38,110 nucleotides of DNA from Flavobacterium branchiophilum NBRC 15030 = ATCC 35035 (lineage in GTDB: Bacteria > Bacteroidota > Bacteroidia > Flavobacteriales > Flavobacteriaceae), in the NCBI RefSeq assembly GCF_002217205.1, contig NZ_MUGT01000048.1:1-38110 (forward strand). The letters run 5' to 3'. The notes beneath the pieces were generated by a model, which saw only the letters and a program-made list of their open reading frames with translations, was not told the origin of the DNA and ran no database searches. This document shows, piece after piece, positions 26,178-34,649 of the stretch. The stretch's first letter is position 1, and each line of letters opens with the position of its first letter. Both the position numbers and the translations under genes were made by a program.

Positions 26178-26268
26178 CTTATCAAGATAAGTGTGAAAGA
26201 ATCGTTTATTATTGACGTAATGTGCAATTAAGAATTAAATTATAGATTATATTAACAACCTCAATTAT

Positions 26269-27657
26269 ATGAAGAAATTCGTAGCATTTTCAGTTATTTT
26301 AGCAACTTTAGCGAGTTGTAGTTCCGGCGATAAAGGAGAGCTAGTAGGAGTAAAGGGTAAAAAATGGAATCCAGAAAAGCCTTATGGAATGACATTAGTA
26401 CCAGGTGGCGCCTTTATTATGGGTAAATCTGATGACGATTTAGCAAACGTACAAGATGCTCCCACCAAAACGGTTACTGTAAGATCGTTTTATATGGACG
26501 AAACTGAAATAACAAATAGTGAATACCGCCAGTTTGTGGAATGGGTAAAAGATTCAACTATCAGAACAAGATTAGCCATCTTAGCAGACGAAGTGGGTTC
26601 AAAACCAGGAAAAGGCAGTAAAAATAAAGGAAGTATTGGTGATTTTGCATTTAATGATGTAGATCCAGCAAAACAAACACCGTACGATAAATATATGTAC
26701 GAAAATTATTATAGTGTTGGTACAGATGAAGATCCTTATGCGGGTAGAAAATTAAATAGAAAAATAAAGCTTATTACCGATCCAAAAAAATACCCAGATG
26801 AATATTATTCTGAAGTAATGGATAGTATGTATGTGCCTGTTTCTGAGTCATATAATGGTTTAAGAACCATTGATGTTAAGAAATTGAAATTTAGATATTC
26901 TTGGATGGATATTCTAGCAGCCGCAAAAGCCAAAGTAGGAAAAAGAAGTAAATTTATTAAAACTGAAAAAGAAGAAATTTACCCAGACACTACAGTTTGG
27001 ATTAAAGATTTTACCTATTCCTATAATGAACCAATGCACAATGATTATTTTTGGCATCAAGCATATAGTGATTATCCAGTTGTAGGAGTAAATTGGAAAC
27101 AAGCTAAAGCTTTTTGTGCTTGGAGAACGTTGTTGAAAAATATATATATTAAGTCTTTGAAAAAACACCAAGATAACGTGAACTCTTTTAGATTACCAAC
27201 AGAAGCAGAGTGGGAATATGCTGCAAGAGGTGGTTTACAATCTGCTACTTTTCCATGGGGTGGTCCTTATACCAAAAACGATAGAGGTTGTTTTATGGCC
27301 AATTTTAAGCCAGATCGTGGGGATTATGCAGCAGACCAGGCCTTATATACAGTAGAAGCAAAGTCGTATGAACCAAATGGATATAATTTGTATAATATGG
27401 CTGGAAACGTGGCAGAATGGACAGACTCTGCTTATGATGCAACTGCTTACGAATTTGTATCTACAATGAACCCTAACGTTTCTGATGTAAAAAACATGAG
27501 AAAAGTTGTAAGAGGAGGTTCATGGAAAGACGTTTCTTATATGATTCAAGTGGCTACTCGTGATAATGAATATGCAGATACATCAAGAAGTTATATTGGA
27601 TTCAGAACAGTACAAGATTATATGGGTACACAAACTACAAGAAAAACCAAGAAATAA
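26269..27657 (+). CDS. gldK: Gliding motility/T9SS lipoprotein GldK
   Basis: A 462-residue outer-membrane lipoprotein of the type IX secretion system. The signal peptide ends at the lipobox LASC, with Cys17. The rest is a formylglycine-generating-enzyme-like domain (PYGMTLVPGGAFIMG... FRLPTEAEWEYAARGG... NVAEWTDS... VVRGGSWKDV), used structurally. GldK forms periplasmic rings with GldN around the GldLM motor. A large insertion (about residues 105-240) interrupts the domain, as in other GldK proteins. It is first in the gldKLMN operon. Confidence 0.97.
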   Translation: MKKFVAFSVILATLASCSSGDKGELVGVKGKKWNPEKPYGMTLVPGGAFIMGKSDDDLANVQDAPTKTVTVRSFYMDETEITNSEYRQFVEWVKDSTIRTRLAILADEVGSKPGKGSKNKGSIGDFAFNDVDPAKQTPYDKYMYENYYSVGTDEDPYAGRKLNRKIKLITDPKKYPDEYYSEVMDSMYVPVSESYNGLRTIDVKKLKFRYSWMDILAAAKAKVGKRSKFIKTEKEEIYPDTTVWIKDFTYSYNEPMHNDYFWHQAYSDYPVVGVNWKQAKAFCAWRTLLKNIYIKSLKKHQDNVNSFRLPTEAEWEYAARGGLQSATFPWGGPYTKNDRGCFMANFKPDRGDYAADQALYTVEAKSYEPNGYNLYNMAGNVAEWTDSAYDATAYEFVSTMNPNVSDVKNMRKVVRGGSWKDVSYMIQVATRDNEYADTSRSYIGFRTVQDYMGTQTTRKTKK

Positions 27658-27704
27658 TTAACTAAAACCAAAATAAATTAAAATTAACATTAAAAAAAAA
27701 AGTT

Positions 27705-28340
27705 ATGGCATTGATTAATAAAAAAGTAATGAACTTTACTTACGGAATGGGGGCTGCAGTAGTAATTATTGGAGCGTTGTTTAAGATAGAACACCTACCA
27801 GGTGCAAGTTTATTACTTAAAATTGGACTTATTACTGAAGCGTTTATTTTTGCATTATCAGCATTTGAACCTGCTGAAAAAGAATTAGATTGGTCTTTAG
27901 TATATCCAGAATTAGCTGGTGGAGAAGCTAAAAAGAAAGATGTTAAAAAACAAGAAACACCAACTGAAGCTCAAGGTTTGCTTTCACAAAAATTAGATTC
28001 TTTATTGAAAGATGCAAAAATTGATGGTGAATTGATGGCAAGTTTAGGAAACAGCATCAAAAACTTTGAATCTGCTGCAAAAGGAATTGCTCCAACTGTT
28101 GATTCGATTGCCTCAACTAAAAAATACAGCGAAGAGTTAACATTGGCTGCGTCTCAAATGGAGTCTTTAAATAGTTTATACAAATTACAATTACAAAGTG
28201 CTGAGAAAAATGCTCAAATAAACGAAGAGGTTGCAGCAAATAATTTGAAATTGAAAGATCAAATGCAATCTTTAACTTCAAATTTAACTTCTTTGAATAA
28301 TGTTTATGGCGGAATGCTTTCTGCAATGAGTAACAAATAA
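27705..28340 (+). CDS. gldL: Gliding motility/T9SS motor protein GldL
   Basis: A 211-residue inner-membrane stator-like subunit of the proton-driven T9SS motor. Two transmembrane helices (about residues 10-27 and 36-54) are followed by a cytoplasmic coiled-coil-rich tail. Glu45 within TM2 (ITEAFIF) matches, by position, the protonatable glutamate known as Glu49 in Flavobacterium johnsoniae; the loop before it is about four residues shorter here. The gene begins 47 bases after gldK and precedes gldM by 50 bases. Confidence 0.97.
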   Translation: MALINKKVMNFTYGMGAAVVIIGALFKIEHLPGASLLLKIGLITEAFIFALSAFEPAEKELDWSLVYPELAGGEAKKKDVKKQETPTEAQGLLSQKLDSLLKDAKIDGELMASLGNSIKNFESAAKGIAPTVDSIASTKKYSEELTLAASQMESLNSLYKLQLQSAEKNAQINEEVAANNLKLKDQMQSLTSNLTSLNNVYGGMLSAMSNK

Positions 28341-28390
28341 TAATTAGTTTCAGACTAATAAATCAATTATTAATAAACTAATTAAGAAAA

Positions 28391-29932
28391 ATGGCAGGAG
28401 GAAAATTAACCCCTAGACAGAAGATGATTAACTTGATGTATTTAGTTTTCATCGCAATGTTGGCATTAAATATGTCAAAAGAAGTGTTATCGGCTTTTGG
28501 ACTTATGAATGAAAAATTTGATAGTGCAAATAAAGTTGCCATGTCAAGTAACGAACAATTGTTATCAACTTTGAATCAAAAAGGTTCAGAAAATGCAGGT
28601 GAATTTGGTAAAGCCAAAGAAATTGCAGGTAAAGTTGCTCAAATATCTAAAGATTTTTATGCTTATGTAGAAACGCTGAAAGCAGATGCTACAAATGGTA
28701 TTGAACTAGATAAAGAAACTGGAAAATTACCTTATGAAGCCATGGATAAAGGGCCTCATATCGACGAAACTTGGTTTTCGGGTGATAATTATTCAGCAAA
28801 AGGAAATGAAATTGTGGCTAAAATTAATGGGTATGTTACTGCATTGAAAGCTGCAACTGCTGGTCAAGCTAATTTATCAGGTGTAATTAAAGAAGTGGAA
28901 TCAAAATTCAACACGGCAGATGTAAAGGATAAAGAAGGTATTACTAAAAAGTATTTGTCTTATCATTTTGAACATTTTCCAGCAATTGCTTCTTTAACTA
29001 AATTAACTGCTTGGCAAAATGATATTAAAAAAACAGAAACAGATATTTACAATACTTTATTAGGAAAAGCTGCTCAAGATGCTGCATCATATACTAATTT
29101 TAAAGGTTTCGTTGTATTAGAAAAAAATGCTTATTTTCAAGGTGAATCTGTAAAAGGTACTGTGGTATTAGGAAAATATGATCCAAATACAAAACCAACT
29201 AGTTTTACTGGACCAGGTAGATTAGAAAATGGTCAAGCAGTGATTTCTGAAACAGCTGGTTCTATTGGAGAAAGAACATTAAAAGGACAATTTACATTTG
29301 TTGAAAATGGAAAAACAATACCTGTACCATTTGAAGGAAATTATGTTGTTGTACCTAGACCTAATTCTGCAACTATTTCTGCAGATAAAATGAACGTAGT
29401 ATATAGAGGTGTTGTAAACCCCATGACCATTTCGTTTGCTGGAGTGGCAGACAATAGTGTAAATGCAAGCGCACCTGGTTTGTCAAAAGTTGGAAATGGC
29501 AAATACACCATGTCGCCAGGATCTGGAACAGAGGTTACTATTAATGTTACTGCAAAATTACCTGGAACTAGCGGAACTGTATCTGATAAAAAAGTATTTA
29601 GAGTAAAAAATATACCAAGACCTGTTGGAGCAATTGGTGGTACAGATGGTATTGTTAAAGGTGCAAAATCACGTTTAGAAGTATCTCAAGTATCTGCAAA
29701 ATTACCTGATTTTGATTTTGATGTAAATCTACAAGTTGTTGGTTTTACATTTAAAGCAACAGGTCAGGCTGCTGTAATTGTATCAGGAGATAGAGTAAAT
29801 GCACAATGTAAAGCTGCTATGGCAAAATCAACAAGAGGCGATCAAATAACGATTTCTGATATCAAAGTGAAAGTTGCAGGTTCTCCAATTATGTTGCCAA
29901 CAACAGCTCCAGTAATTTACGAAATACAATAA
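28391..29932 (+). CDS. gldM: Gliding motility/T9SS motor protein GldM
   Basis: A 513-residue protein with one N-terminal transmembrane helix (LMYLVFIAMLALN, about residues 14-27) preceded by the conserved Arg9 (LTPRQKM), and four periplasmic domains. GldM dimers rotate within the GldL pentamer and carry torque across the periplasm to the GldKN ring. Length matches F. johnsoniae GldM. The beta-rich C-terminal domains (from about 225) contain many VxxxG turns. Confidence 0.97.
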   Translation: MAGGKLTPRQKMINLMYLVFIAMLALNMSKEVLSAFGLMNEKFDSANKVAMSSNEQLLSTLNQKGSENAGEFGKAKEIAGKVAQISKDFYAYVETLKADATNGIELDKETGKLPYEAMDKGPHIDETWFSGDNYSAKGNEIVAKINGYVTALKAATAGQANLSGVIKEVESKFNTADVKDKEGITKKYLSYHFEHFPAIASLTKLTAWQNDIKKTETDIYNTLLGKAAQDAASYTNFKGFVVLEKNAYFQGESVKGTVVLGKYDPNTKPTSFTGPGRLENGQAVISETAGSIGERTLKGQFTFVENGKTIPVPFEGNYVVVPRPNSATISADKMNVVYRGVVNPMTISFAGVADNSVNASAPGLSKVGNGKYTMSPGSGTEVTINVTAKLPGTSGTVSDKKVFRVKNIPRPVGAIGGTDGIVKGAKSRLEVSQVSAKLPDFDFDVNLQVVGFTFKATGQAAVIVSGDRVNAQCKAAMAKSTRGDQITISDIKVKVAGSPIMLPTTAPVIYEIQ

Positions 29933-29979
29933 TAATTTACGTTTTACGTTTATCTTAAATAGTCAAAAAATTAATAAAG

Positions 29980-30966
29980 ATGAAAATTAAATCTCTTTTA
30001 GTGGTGGTTTCTTTGTTAGCAGGAACAGTAGTTTCTAATGCGCAATCTAATTTGCTTAATGCAAAAACACCTAGTCAAATTGGAAAAAAAACACCAGCCC
30101 AGCTGATTTCAGATAACGACAAACCGTTACCTTATGGCTATGTGCATGATAAAGATGTTTTGATGGGTAAGATTACATGGGAAATTATTGATTTGGATGA
30201 AAGAGTTAATTTTCCTTTATATTATCCAATTGATACGACCAATATTGGTAAAGATAGAAGATCACTTTTTGATGTTTTGATTAAAAACATTAAAAATGGT
30301 AAGATTACAGAAGTTTATGCAGATGATTATTTCAATACTAAAAAAAGTTTGAAAGATATGCAATCTACTTTTAAGTTTAGAGACACCACTGATGCGGGTA
30401 AAGAAGAAATAAACAATCATTACGATGATTATTTTCCAAAACCAATACCAGCTGTTGTTAAGAAAAACAAAAAAGGTAAGATAATTTCTGAAACACCAGC
30501 TTCTACACCTGTTGCAAAAGTTTTAGATCCGCAATATATCAACGAAAGAGAATTAACAGCTATTGATTTGGTAGGTTACAGAATTAAAGGTTTTTGGTAT
30601 TTTGACAAACGTCAAAGCGAATTAAAATACCGATTGTTGGCTATATGTCCTATTGCTCCTGAAGCTCGTGACATAGGTAAAGATAATCCTGATACGATTG
30701 ACTTGTTTTGGATTTATTTTCCATCAATTAGAGATGTGTTGCATGATGCTTTAGCTTTTAACGATAAGAATACAGCAATGCCTTTTTCTTATGATCACTT
30801 ACTCAATTCAAGAAGATTTAATGCTTTGATTTACAAAGAGGAAAATGTTTTTGGCGATAGAGAAATTAAAGATTACATGAAAGATAATGCACAAAAACAA
30901 TTATTAGAATCAAATCGTGTAAAAGAAAAAATACGTGATTTTGAATCTGATATGTGGAATTATTAA
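29980..30966 (+). CDS. gldN: Gliding motility/T9SS protein GldN
   Basis: A 328-residue periplasmic protein with a signal peptide (cleavage near SNAQ, residue 22). The conserved core includes KDVLMGKITWEIIDLDERVNFPLYYP and RIKGFWYFDKRQSELKYRLLAICP. GldN binds GldK to form the periplasmic ring of the T9SS. No gldO paralogue follows, unlike in F. johnsoniae; the operon ends here with a strong terminator. Confidence 0.97.
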   Translation: MKIKSLLVVVSLLAGTVVSNAQSNLLNAKTPSQIGKKTPAQLISDNDKPLPYGYVHDKDVLMGKITWEIIDLDERVNFPLYYPIDTTNIGKDRRSLFDVLIKNIKNGKITEVYADDYFNTKKSLKDMQSTFKFRDTTDAGKEEINNHYDDYFPKPIPAVVKKNKKGKIISETPASTPVAKVLDPQYINERELTAIDLVGYRIKGFWYFDKRQSELKYRLLAICPIAPEARDIGKDNPDTIDLFWIYFPSIRDVLHDALAFNDKNTAMPFSYDHLLNSRRFNALIYKEENVFGDREIKDYMKDNAQKQLLESNRVKEKIRDFESDMWNY

Positions 30967-30986
30967 AAAAAATATTTATAAATTAT

Positions 30987-31016
30987 AAAAACTCTTACTT
31001 TTAGTAAGAGTTTTTT
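30987..31016 (+). terminator. gldKLMN terminator
   Basis: AAAAACTCTTAC (30987-30998) pairs perfectly with GTAAGAGTTTTT (31004-31015) around a 5-nt loop, ending in a run of T. It lies 20 bases past the gldN stop and only 18 bases before the next gene's likely start. Confidence 0.9.
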
Positions 31017-31033
31017 GTTATTAAACATGTATT

Positions 31034-32077
31034 TTGATACTAGACTATATCATTGTAGGTAGTGGTTTGGCAGGGATTAGTTTTTCTGAAATTGCACTAC
31101 AGCACCAAAAAAATATAATTGTTTTTGATGATCATTCACACCAAGCTTCATTAGTGGCTGGGGGTATGTATAATCCTGTTGTACTCAAACGTTTTACAGC
31201 TGTTTGGAATGCAAAAGAACAATTAGACTTCGCCCATGATTTTTATAAAGAAATTGAACAAAAATTGAATGTGTCATTTGATTATAAAATTCCCGTTTAT
31301 AGAAAATTTTTTTCCATTGAAGAACAAAACAATTGGTTTGTTGCAGCAGATAAACCTCTTTTAGTACCTTTTTTAAATCCTGTAATTCAATTTGATCAAA
31401 TCAAAAATATTGAAGCTCCTTTTGGTTATGGTTGTGTAAATGGTACTGGTTTTTTAGATACACAAAGTTTGTTGCATACATATCACCGTTATCTTGAAAT
31501 AGAGTCTAAAATTGTGTATGAAAAATTTGATTACTCGCAACTTCAATTTCATGATGAATTTATATCATATAAAACACTTAAAGCCAAAAATATCGTTTTT
31601 GCAGATGGTTTTGGATTACATCAAAATCCATATTTTAATGATTTGCCTTTAGATGGCACAAAGGGAGAGTTATTAATTATTAAATCATCTGAATTGGACT
31701 TAAAAGTTATTGTCAATACGAGTATTTTTATTATGCCATTAGGAGCTGACTTATTTAAAGTAGGTGCTACTTATCATTGGTCAGATAAAACCAATATTCC
31801 TACAGAAGCAGCTAAAATAGAATTAATAGATAAATTGAAAGACATTTTAAATTGTTCTTTTGAAATTGTGTCGCATTTTGCAGGGGTCAGGCCAACGGTT
31901 AAAGACCGCCGCCCTTTAGTTGGTACACATCCATTGCATAAACAATTGCATCTATTAAATGGTTTAGGTACTAGGGGGGTTATGTTAGCACCCTATTTAG
32001 CAAAGCATTTATTTTTGCATATAGAAAAAAATATAGAAATGGATAAAGAAATAGATATTAAACGATTTTATATATAG
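31034..32077 (+). CDS. FAD-dependent oxidoreductase, DAO (DadA-like) family
   Basis: A 347-residue flavoprotein of the D-amino-acid-oxidase family. It opens with the dinucleotide-binding motif DYIIVGSGLAGISFSE and contains the C-terminal FAD motif region GVRPTVKDRRPLVG...LLNGLGTRGVMLAP. The substrate is unknown. The only in-frame start that keeps the FAD motif is TTG at 31034. An ATG at 31027 is one base out of frame, and loss of a single T from the TTTT run at 31032-31035 would join it. It lies directly behind the gldKLMN terminator with no clear promoter between, so readthrough or an overlapping promoter is needed. Confidence 0.88.
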   Translation: MILDYIIVGSGLAGISFSEIALQHQKNIIVFDDHSHQASLVAGGMYNPVVLKRFTAVWNAKEQLDFAHDFYKEIEQKLNVSFDYKIPVYRKFFSIEEQNNWFVAADKPLLVPFLNPVIQFDQIKNIEAPFGYGCVNGTGFLDTQSLLHTYHRYLEIESKIVYEKFDYSQLQFHDEFISYKTLKAKNIVFADGFGLHQNPYFNDLPLDGTKGELLIIKSSELDLKVIVNTSIFIMPLGADLFKVGATYHWSDKTNIPTEAAKIELIDKLKDILNCSFEIVSHFAGVRPTVKDRRPLVGTHPLHKQLHLLNGLGTRGVMLAPYLAKHLFLHIEKNIEMDKEIDIKRFYI

Positions 32078-32085
32078 ATTATTAT

Positions 32086-32093
32086 TAACTTTG
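32086..32093 (+). promoter_or_regulatory. Putative -7 element for the polysaccharide cluster
   Basis: TAACTTTG matches TAnnTTTG and lies 18 bases before the ATG at 32112. It would overlap the upstream TTG start of the longer reading, so it supports the shorter protein. No clear -33 TTG at the right distance. Confidence 0.4.
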
Positions 32094-32111
32094 TTTTTTT
32101 TATTTAAGATT

Positions 32112-33212
32112 ATGTGTCAGAATATTGGTTTTATTTCTTTGGTTTTTTCTGAAAAACAGTTAGATCATTTGGTCACACGAAAGTTAGTTGGCAGACCTTT
32201 GTTTTCTTGGACACTCGGTACGGCTATTTTTTCAAAGTTAGACCAAATAGTTGTTCTTGTTTCTAATGATAGTTTTAAAGTAACTCTTGAAAAAGAATAC
32301 CATTGGGCATCCAATGTATCTTTTATAAACATACAAAAAAATCAATTTATTAGTAACGAAGTTAATATAAGTGCTATTTTAGTTGATAATAATTTTCCTT
32401 TTCAAAACGTAATTTGTATAAATCCGTTTGGAGTAATCATTGAAAGTATTGATTTAAATAATTGTATTGATACATTAACTAAAAATGAATGTAAAGATGT
32501 ATATTCTATTCATGGTTTTACAAATCAGGAATGTACTTTGAACAACCAATTTACACCAAAACATATAGATAATTTTAAAATAATAAATATATTTTATGCT
32601 TTTTCAAATGACATTTCGAGGAATGTTACTGGTTTTGTTCCACTTTCTGATAATAAAATAGACACTATTAATTATGATAATTTCACTATAATAGAATTAA
32701 AATTAATTGAAAAATTAAAAAATAAAAAGCATTGTGCCAAAATTTCGCACTTGGTTTTAGATGTTGATGGAGTATTTACTGATGGTTGTGTGTATTATGA
32801 TGCACATGGAGAATTAGCCAAAAAGTTTGATATGCGAGATGGTATGGGGCTTGAAATAGTAAGACAGTTTGATGTAGAAATTGTTGTAATAACATCGGAA
32901 AATTCTGCTTTAGTAGCTAAAAGAATGGAAAAATTACAAATAAAACATGTGTTTTTAGGCGTGAAAGATAAGTTTTCATTTTTGAATCGCTTTGTTATCG
33001 ATCAACAAATATGTTTTTCAAATGTAGCTTATATGGGAGATGATGTAAATGATTTGGCAAATTTATGTAGGGTAGGTTGGTCTTTTTCACCACAAAACGC
33101 AACCGATGTTGTAAAAAATCATGTAGATATTGTTTTGAAAAATGATTCTGGCAATGGTGCAATTCGTGAATTAACGTCATTTATTATAAAGTATAATCAA
33201 AGAATTTTTTAG
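32112..33212 (+). CDS. Degenerate cytidylyltransferase-like domain fused to KdsC-type HAD phosphatase
   Basis: A 366-residue two-domain protein. Residues 1-205 resemble CMP-sialic acid/CMP-KDO synthetases (LVGRPLFSWTLGTAIFSKLDQIVVLVSND), but the nucleotide-binding signature ARGGSKGI is missing; FSEKQLDHL stands in its place. Residues 208-366 are an intact KDO-8-phosphate-phosphatase-like HAD domain: Asp217/Asp219 in LDVDGVFTDG, Thr261/Ser262, Lys285, and MGDDVNDL (308-315). The same domain order occurs in bifunctional CMP-sialic-acid synthetases with C-terminal phosphatase. The phosphatase should act on a nonulosonic-acid or KDO-type sugar 9/8-phosphate for the downstream glycan. The start at 32112 is preferred over TTG at 32091. 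Confidence 0.85.
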   Translation: MCQNIGFISLVFSEKQLDHLVTRKLVGRPLFSWTLGTAIFSKLDQIVVLVSNDSFKVTLEKEYHWASNVSFINIQKNQFISNEVNISAILVDNNFPFQNVICINPFGVIIESIDLNNCIDTLTKNECKDVYSIHGFTNQECTLNNQFTPKHIDNFKIINIFYAFSNDISRNVTGFVPLSDNKIDTINYDNFTIIELKLIEKLKNKKHCAKISHLVLDVDGVFTDGCVYYDAHGELAKKFDMRDGMGLEIVRQFDVEIVVITSENSALVAKRMEKLQIKHVFLGVKDKFSFLNRFVIDQQICFSNVAYMGDDVNDLANLCRVGWSFSPQNATDVVKNHVDIVLKNDSGNGAIRELTSFIIKYNQRIF

Positions 33213-33215
33213 TAT

Positions 33216-34649
33216 ATGTATTTCAATTCATTTGCATTTTGCTTTTTTTTAATTACTGTATTTATACTACATTGGTTTGTTTTTAATAAATCTAAGACAA
33301 ATCAAAATTTATTATTGATTCTTGTAAGTTATTTTTTTTATTCCTTTTGGAATTGGCATTTTTTATTTTTATTAGTATTTTCTACTTTATTGGATTTTTA
33401 TAGTGCTATACAAATTGAAAATGCTTCGAATGTAAAAATTAAAAAATTTTGGTTCTGGTCTAGTATTGGTATTAATCTTGGTTTTTTAGGTGTATTTAAA
33501 TACTATAATTTTTTTGTTGCTTCCTTTACGGAAATGTTGTTGCATTTTGGATTCAAATGCAACCCTTTACTATTAGATATTATGCTTCCCGTAGGGATTT
33601 CATTTTACACTTTTCATGGTTTATCTTATGTTATTGATATTTATAAAGGACGTATAAAAGCAGAGAAAAATTTTATAGATTATTCTATTTTTGTCTGTTA
33701 TTTTCCCTTGCTTGTTGCTGGACCTATCGAAAGGGCTACACATTTACTCCCTCAAGTTAAATTCAAGCGTGAGTTTGATTACCAATTAGCAAAAGAAGGG
33801 GTATATCAAATTGTGTGGGGATTTGTCAAAAAAGTTGTGATTGCGGATAGTTGTGCAACTTATGCCAATGCTATATTTGATCATTATGAACAAATGAATA
33901 GCTTGAGTTTAATATTAGGTGCTGTTTATTTTTCATTTCAAATATATGGTGATTTTTCAGGTTATTCTGATATAGCCCTTGGGGTTTCTAAATTATTTGG
34001 CATACGACTTTTGAAAAATTTCGATTTTCCATATTTTTCACGGGACATAGCCGAGTTTTGGAGGCGTTGGCATATGTCGCTTTCTTCATGGTTTAGGGAC
34101 TATTTATACATTCCATTGGGTGGTAGTGTTGGCGGAAAATGGATGCAAATTAAAAATACATTTATAATTTTTCTTGTAAGTGGTTTTTGGCATGGAGCCA
34201 ATTGGACTTTTATTTTTTGGGGTGGTTTAAATGCTTTGTATTTTTTACCATTATTGTTATTGCAAAAAAATCGTAAGAATATTGGTGAAATTACTATCAC
34301 TAATTTTCAAAACGGTTTCCATACTATTTCAAACATCTTTATAACATTTATATTAACCTCATTTGCTTGGATTTTTTTTAGAGCTCAGAGTTTGCATCAA
34401 GCCTTTGGATATATTGAAAGGATGTTTACCAATCATCATTTTTCTATACAGTTTTTGAAAAATCAACGTCAAAATCATGAAATCTTAATATTAATTATTG
34501 CTTTTATTATGGTAGAGTGGTTTAATAAATATAAAATTGAACCTATTTCTGGAAAATATGAACAATTAAAATTGGTTTTGTTTTTAGTGGCTATCATTAT
34601 GTTTGGAGTGTTTACGGATTATAAAAATTTTATATATTTTCAGTTTTAA
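33216..34649 (+). CDS. MBOAT-family O-acyltransferase
   Basis: A 477-residue polytopic membrane enzyme of the AlgI/DltB-like MBOAT family, expected to move acyl (usually acetyl) groups across the inner membrane onto an extracytoplasmic glycan. Motifs include GPIERATHLLPQ, EFWRRWHMSLSSWFRDYLYIPLGG and the catalytic-histidine block SGFWHGANWTF with His326. Length is normal for AlgI-type proteins. It starts 3 bases after the fusion gene; its stop overlaps the ATG of the SGNH-like gene by one base (TAATG), so the two are coupled. Confidence 0.95.
   Translation: MYFNSFAFCFFLITVFILHWFVFNKSKTNQNLLLILVSYFFYSFWNWHFLFLLVFSTLLDFYSAIQIENASNVKIKKFWFWSSIGINLGFLGVFKYYNFFVASFTEMLLHFGFKCNPLLLDIMLPVGISFYTFHGLSYVIDIYKGRIKAEKNFIDYSIFVCYFPLLVAGPIERATHLLPQVKFKREFDYQLAKEGVYQIVWGFVKKVVIADSCATYANAIFDHYEQMNSLSLILGAVYFSFQIYGDFSGYSDIALGVSKLFGIRLLKNFDFPYFSRDIAEFWRRWHMSLSSWFRDYLYIPLGGSVGGKWMQIKNTFIIFLVSGFWHGANWTFIFWGGLNALYFLPLLLLQKNRKNIGEITITNFQNGFHTISNIFITFILTSFAWIFFRAQSLHQAFGYIERMFTNHHFSIQFLKNQRQNHEILILIIAFIMVEWFNKYKIEPISGKYEQLKLVLFLVAIIMFGVFTDYKNFIYFQF

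Noticed and set aside
30967..31033. Possible gldO after gldN
   Set aside because: Only 67 bases lie between gldN and the oxidoreductase, filled by a terminator; there is no gldN paralogue.
32091..32111. TTG start at 32091 for the cytidylyltransferase-like/KdsC fusion
   Set aside because: It overlaps a good -7 promoter element and adds only seven hydrophobic residues; ATG 32112 is better.
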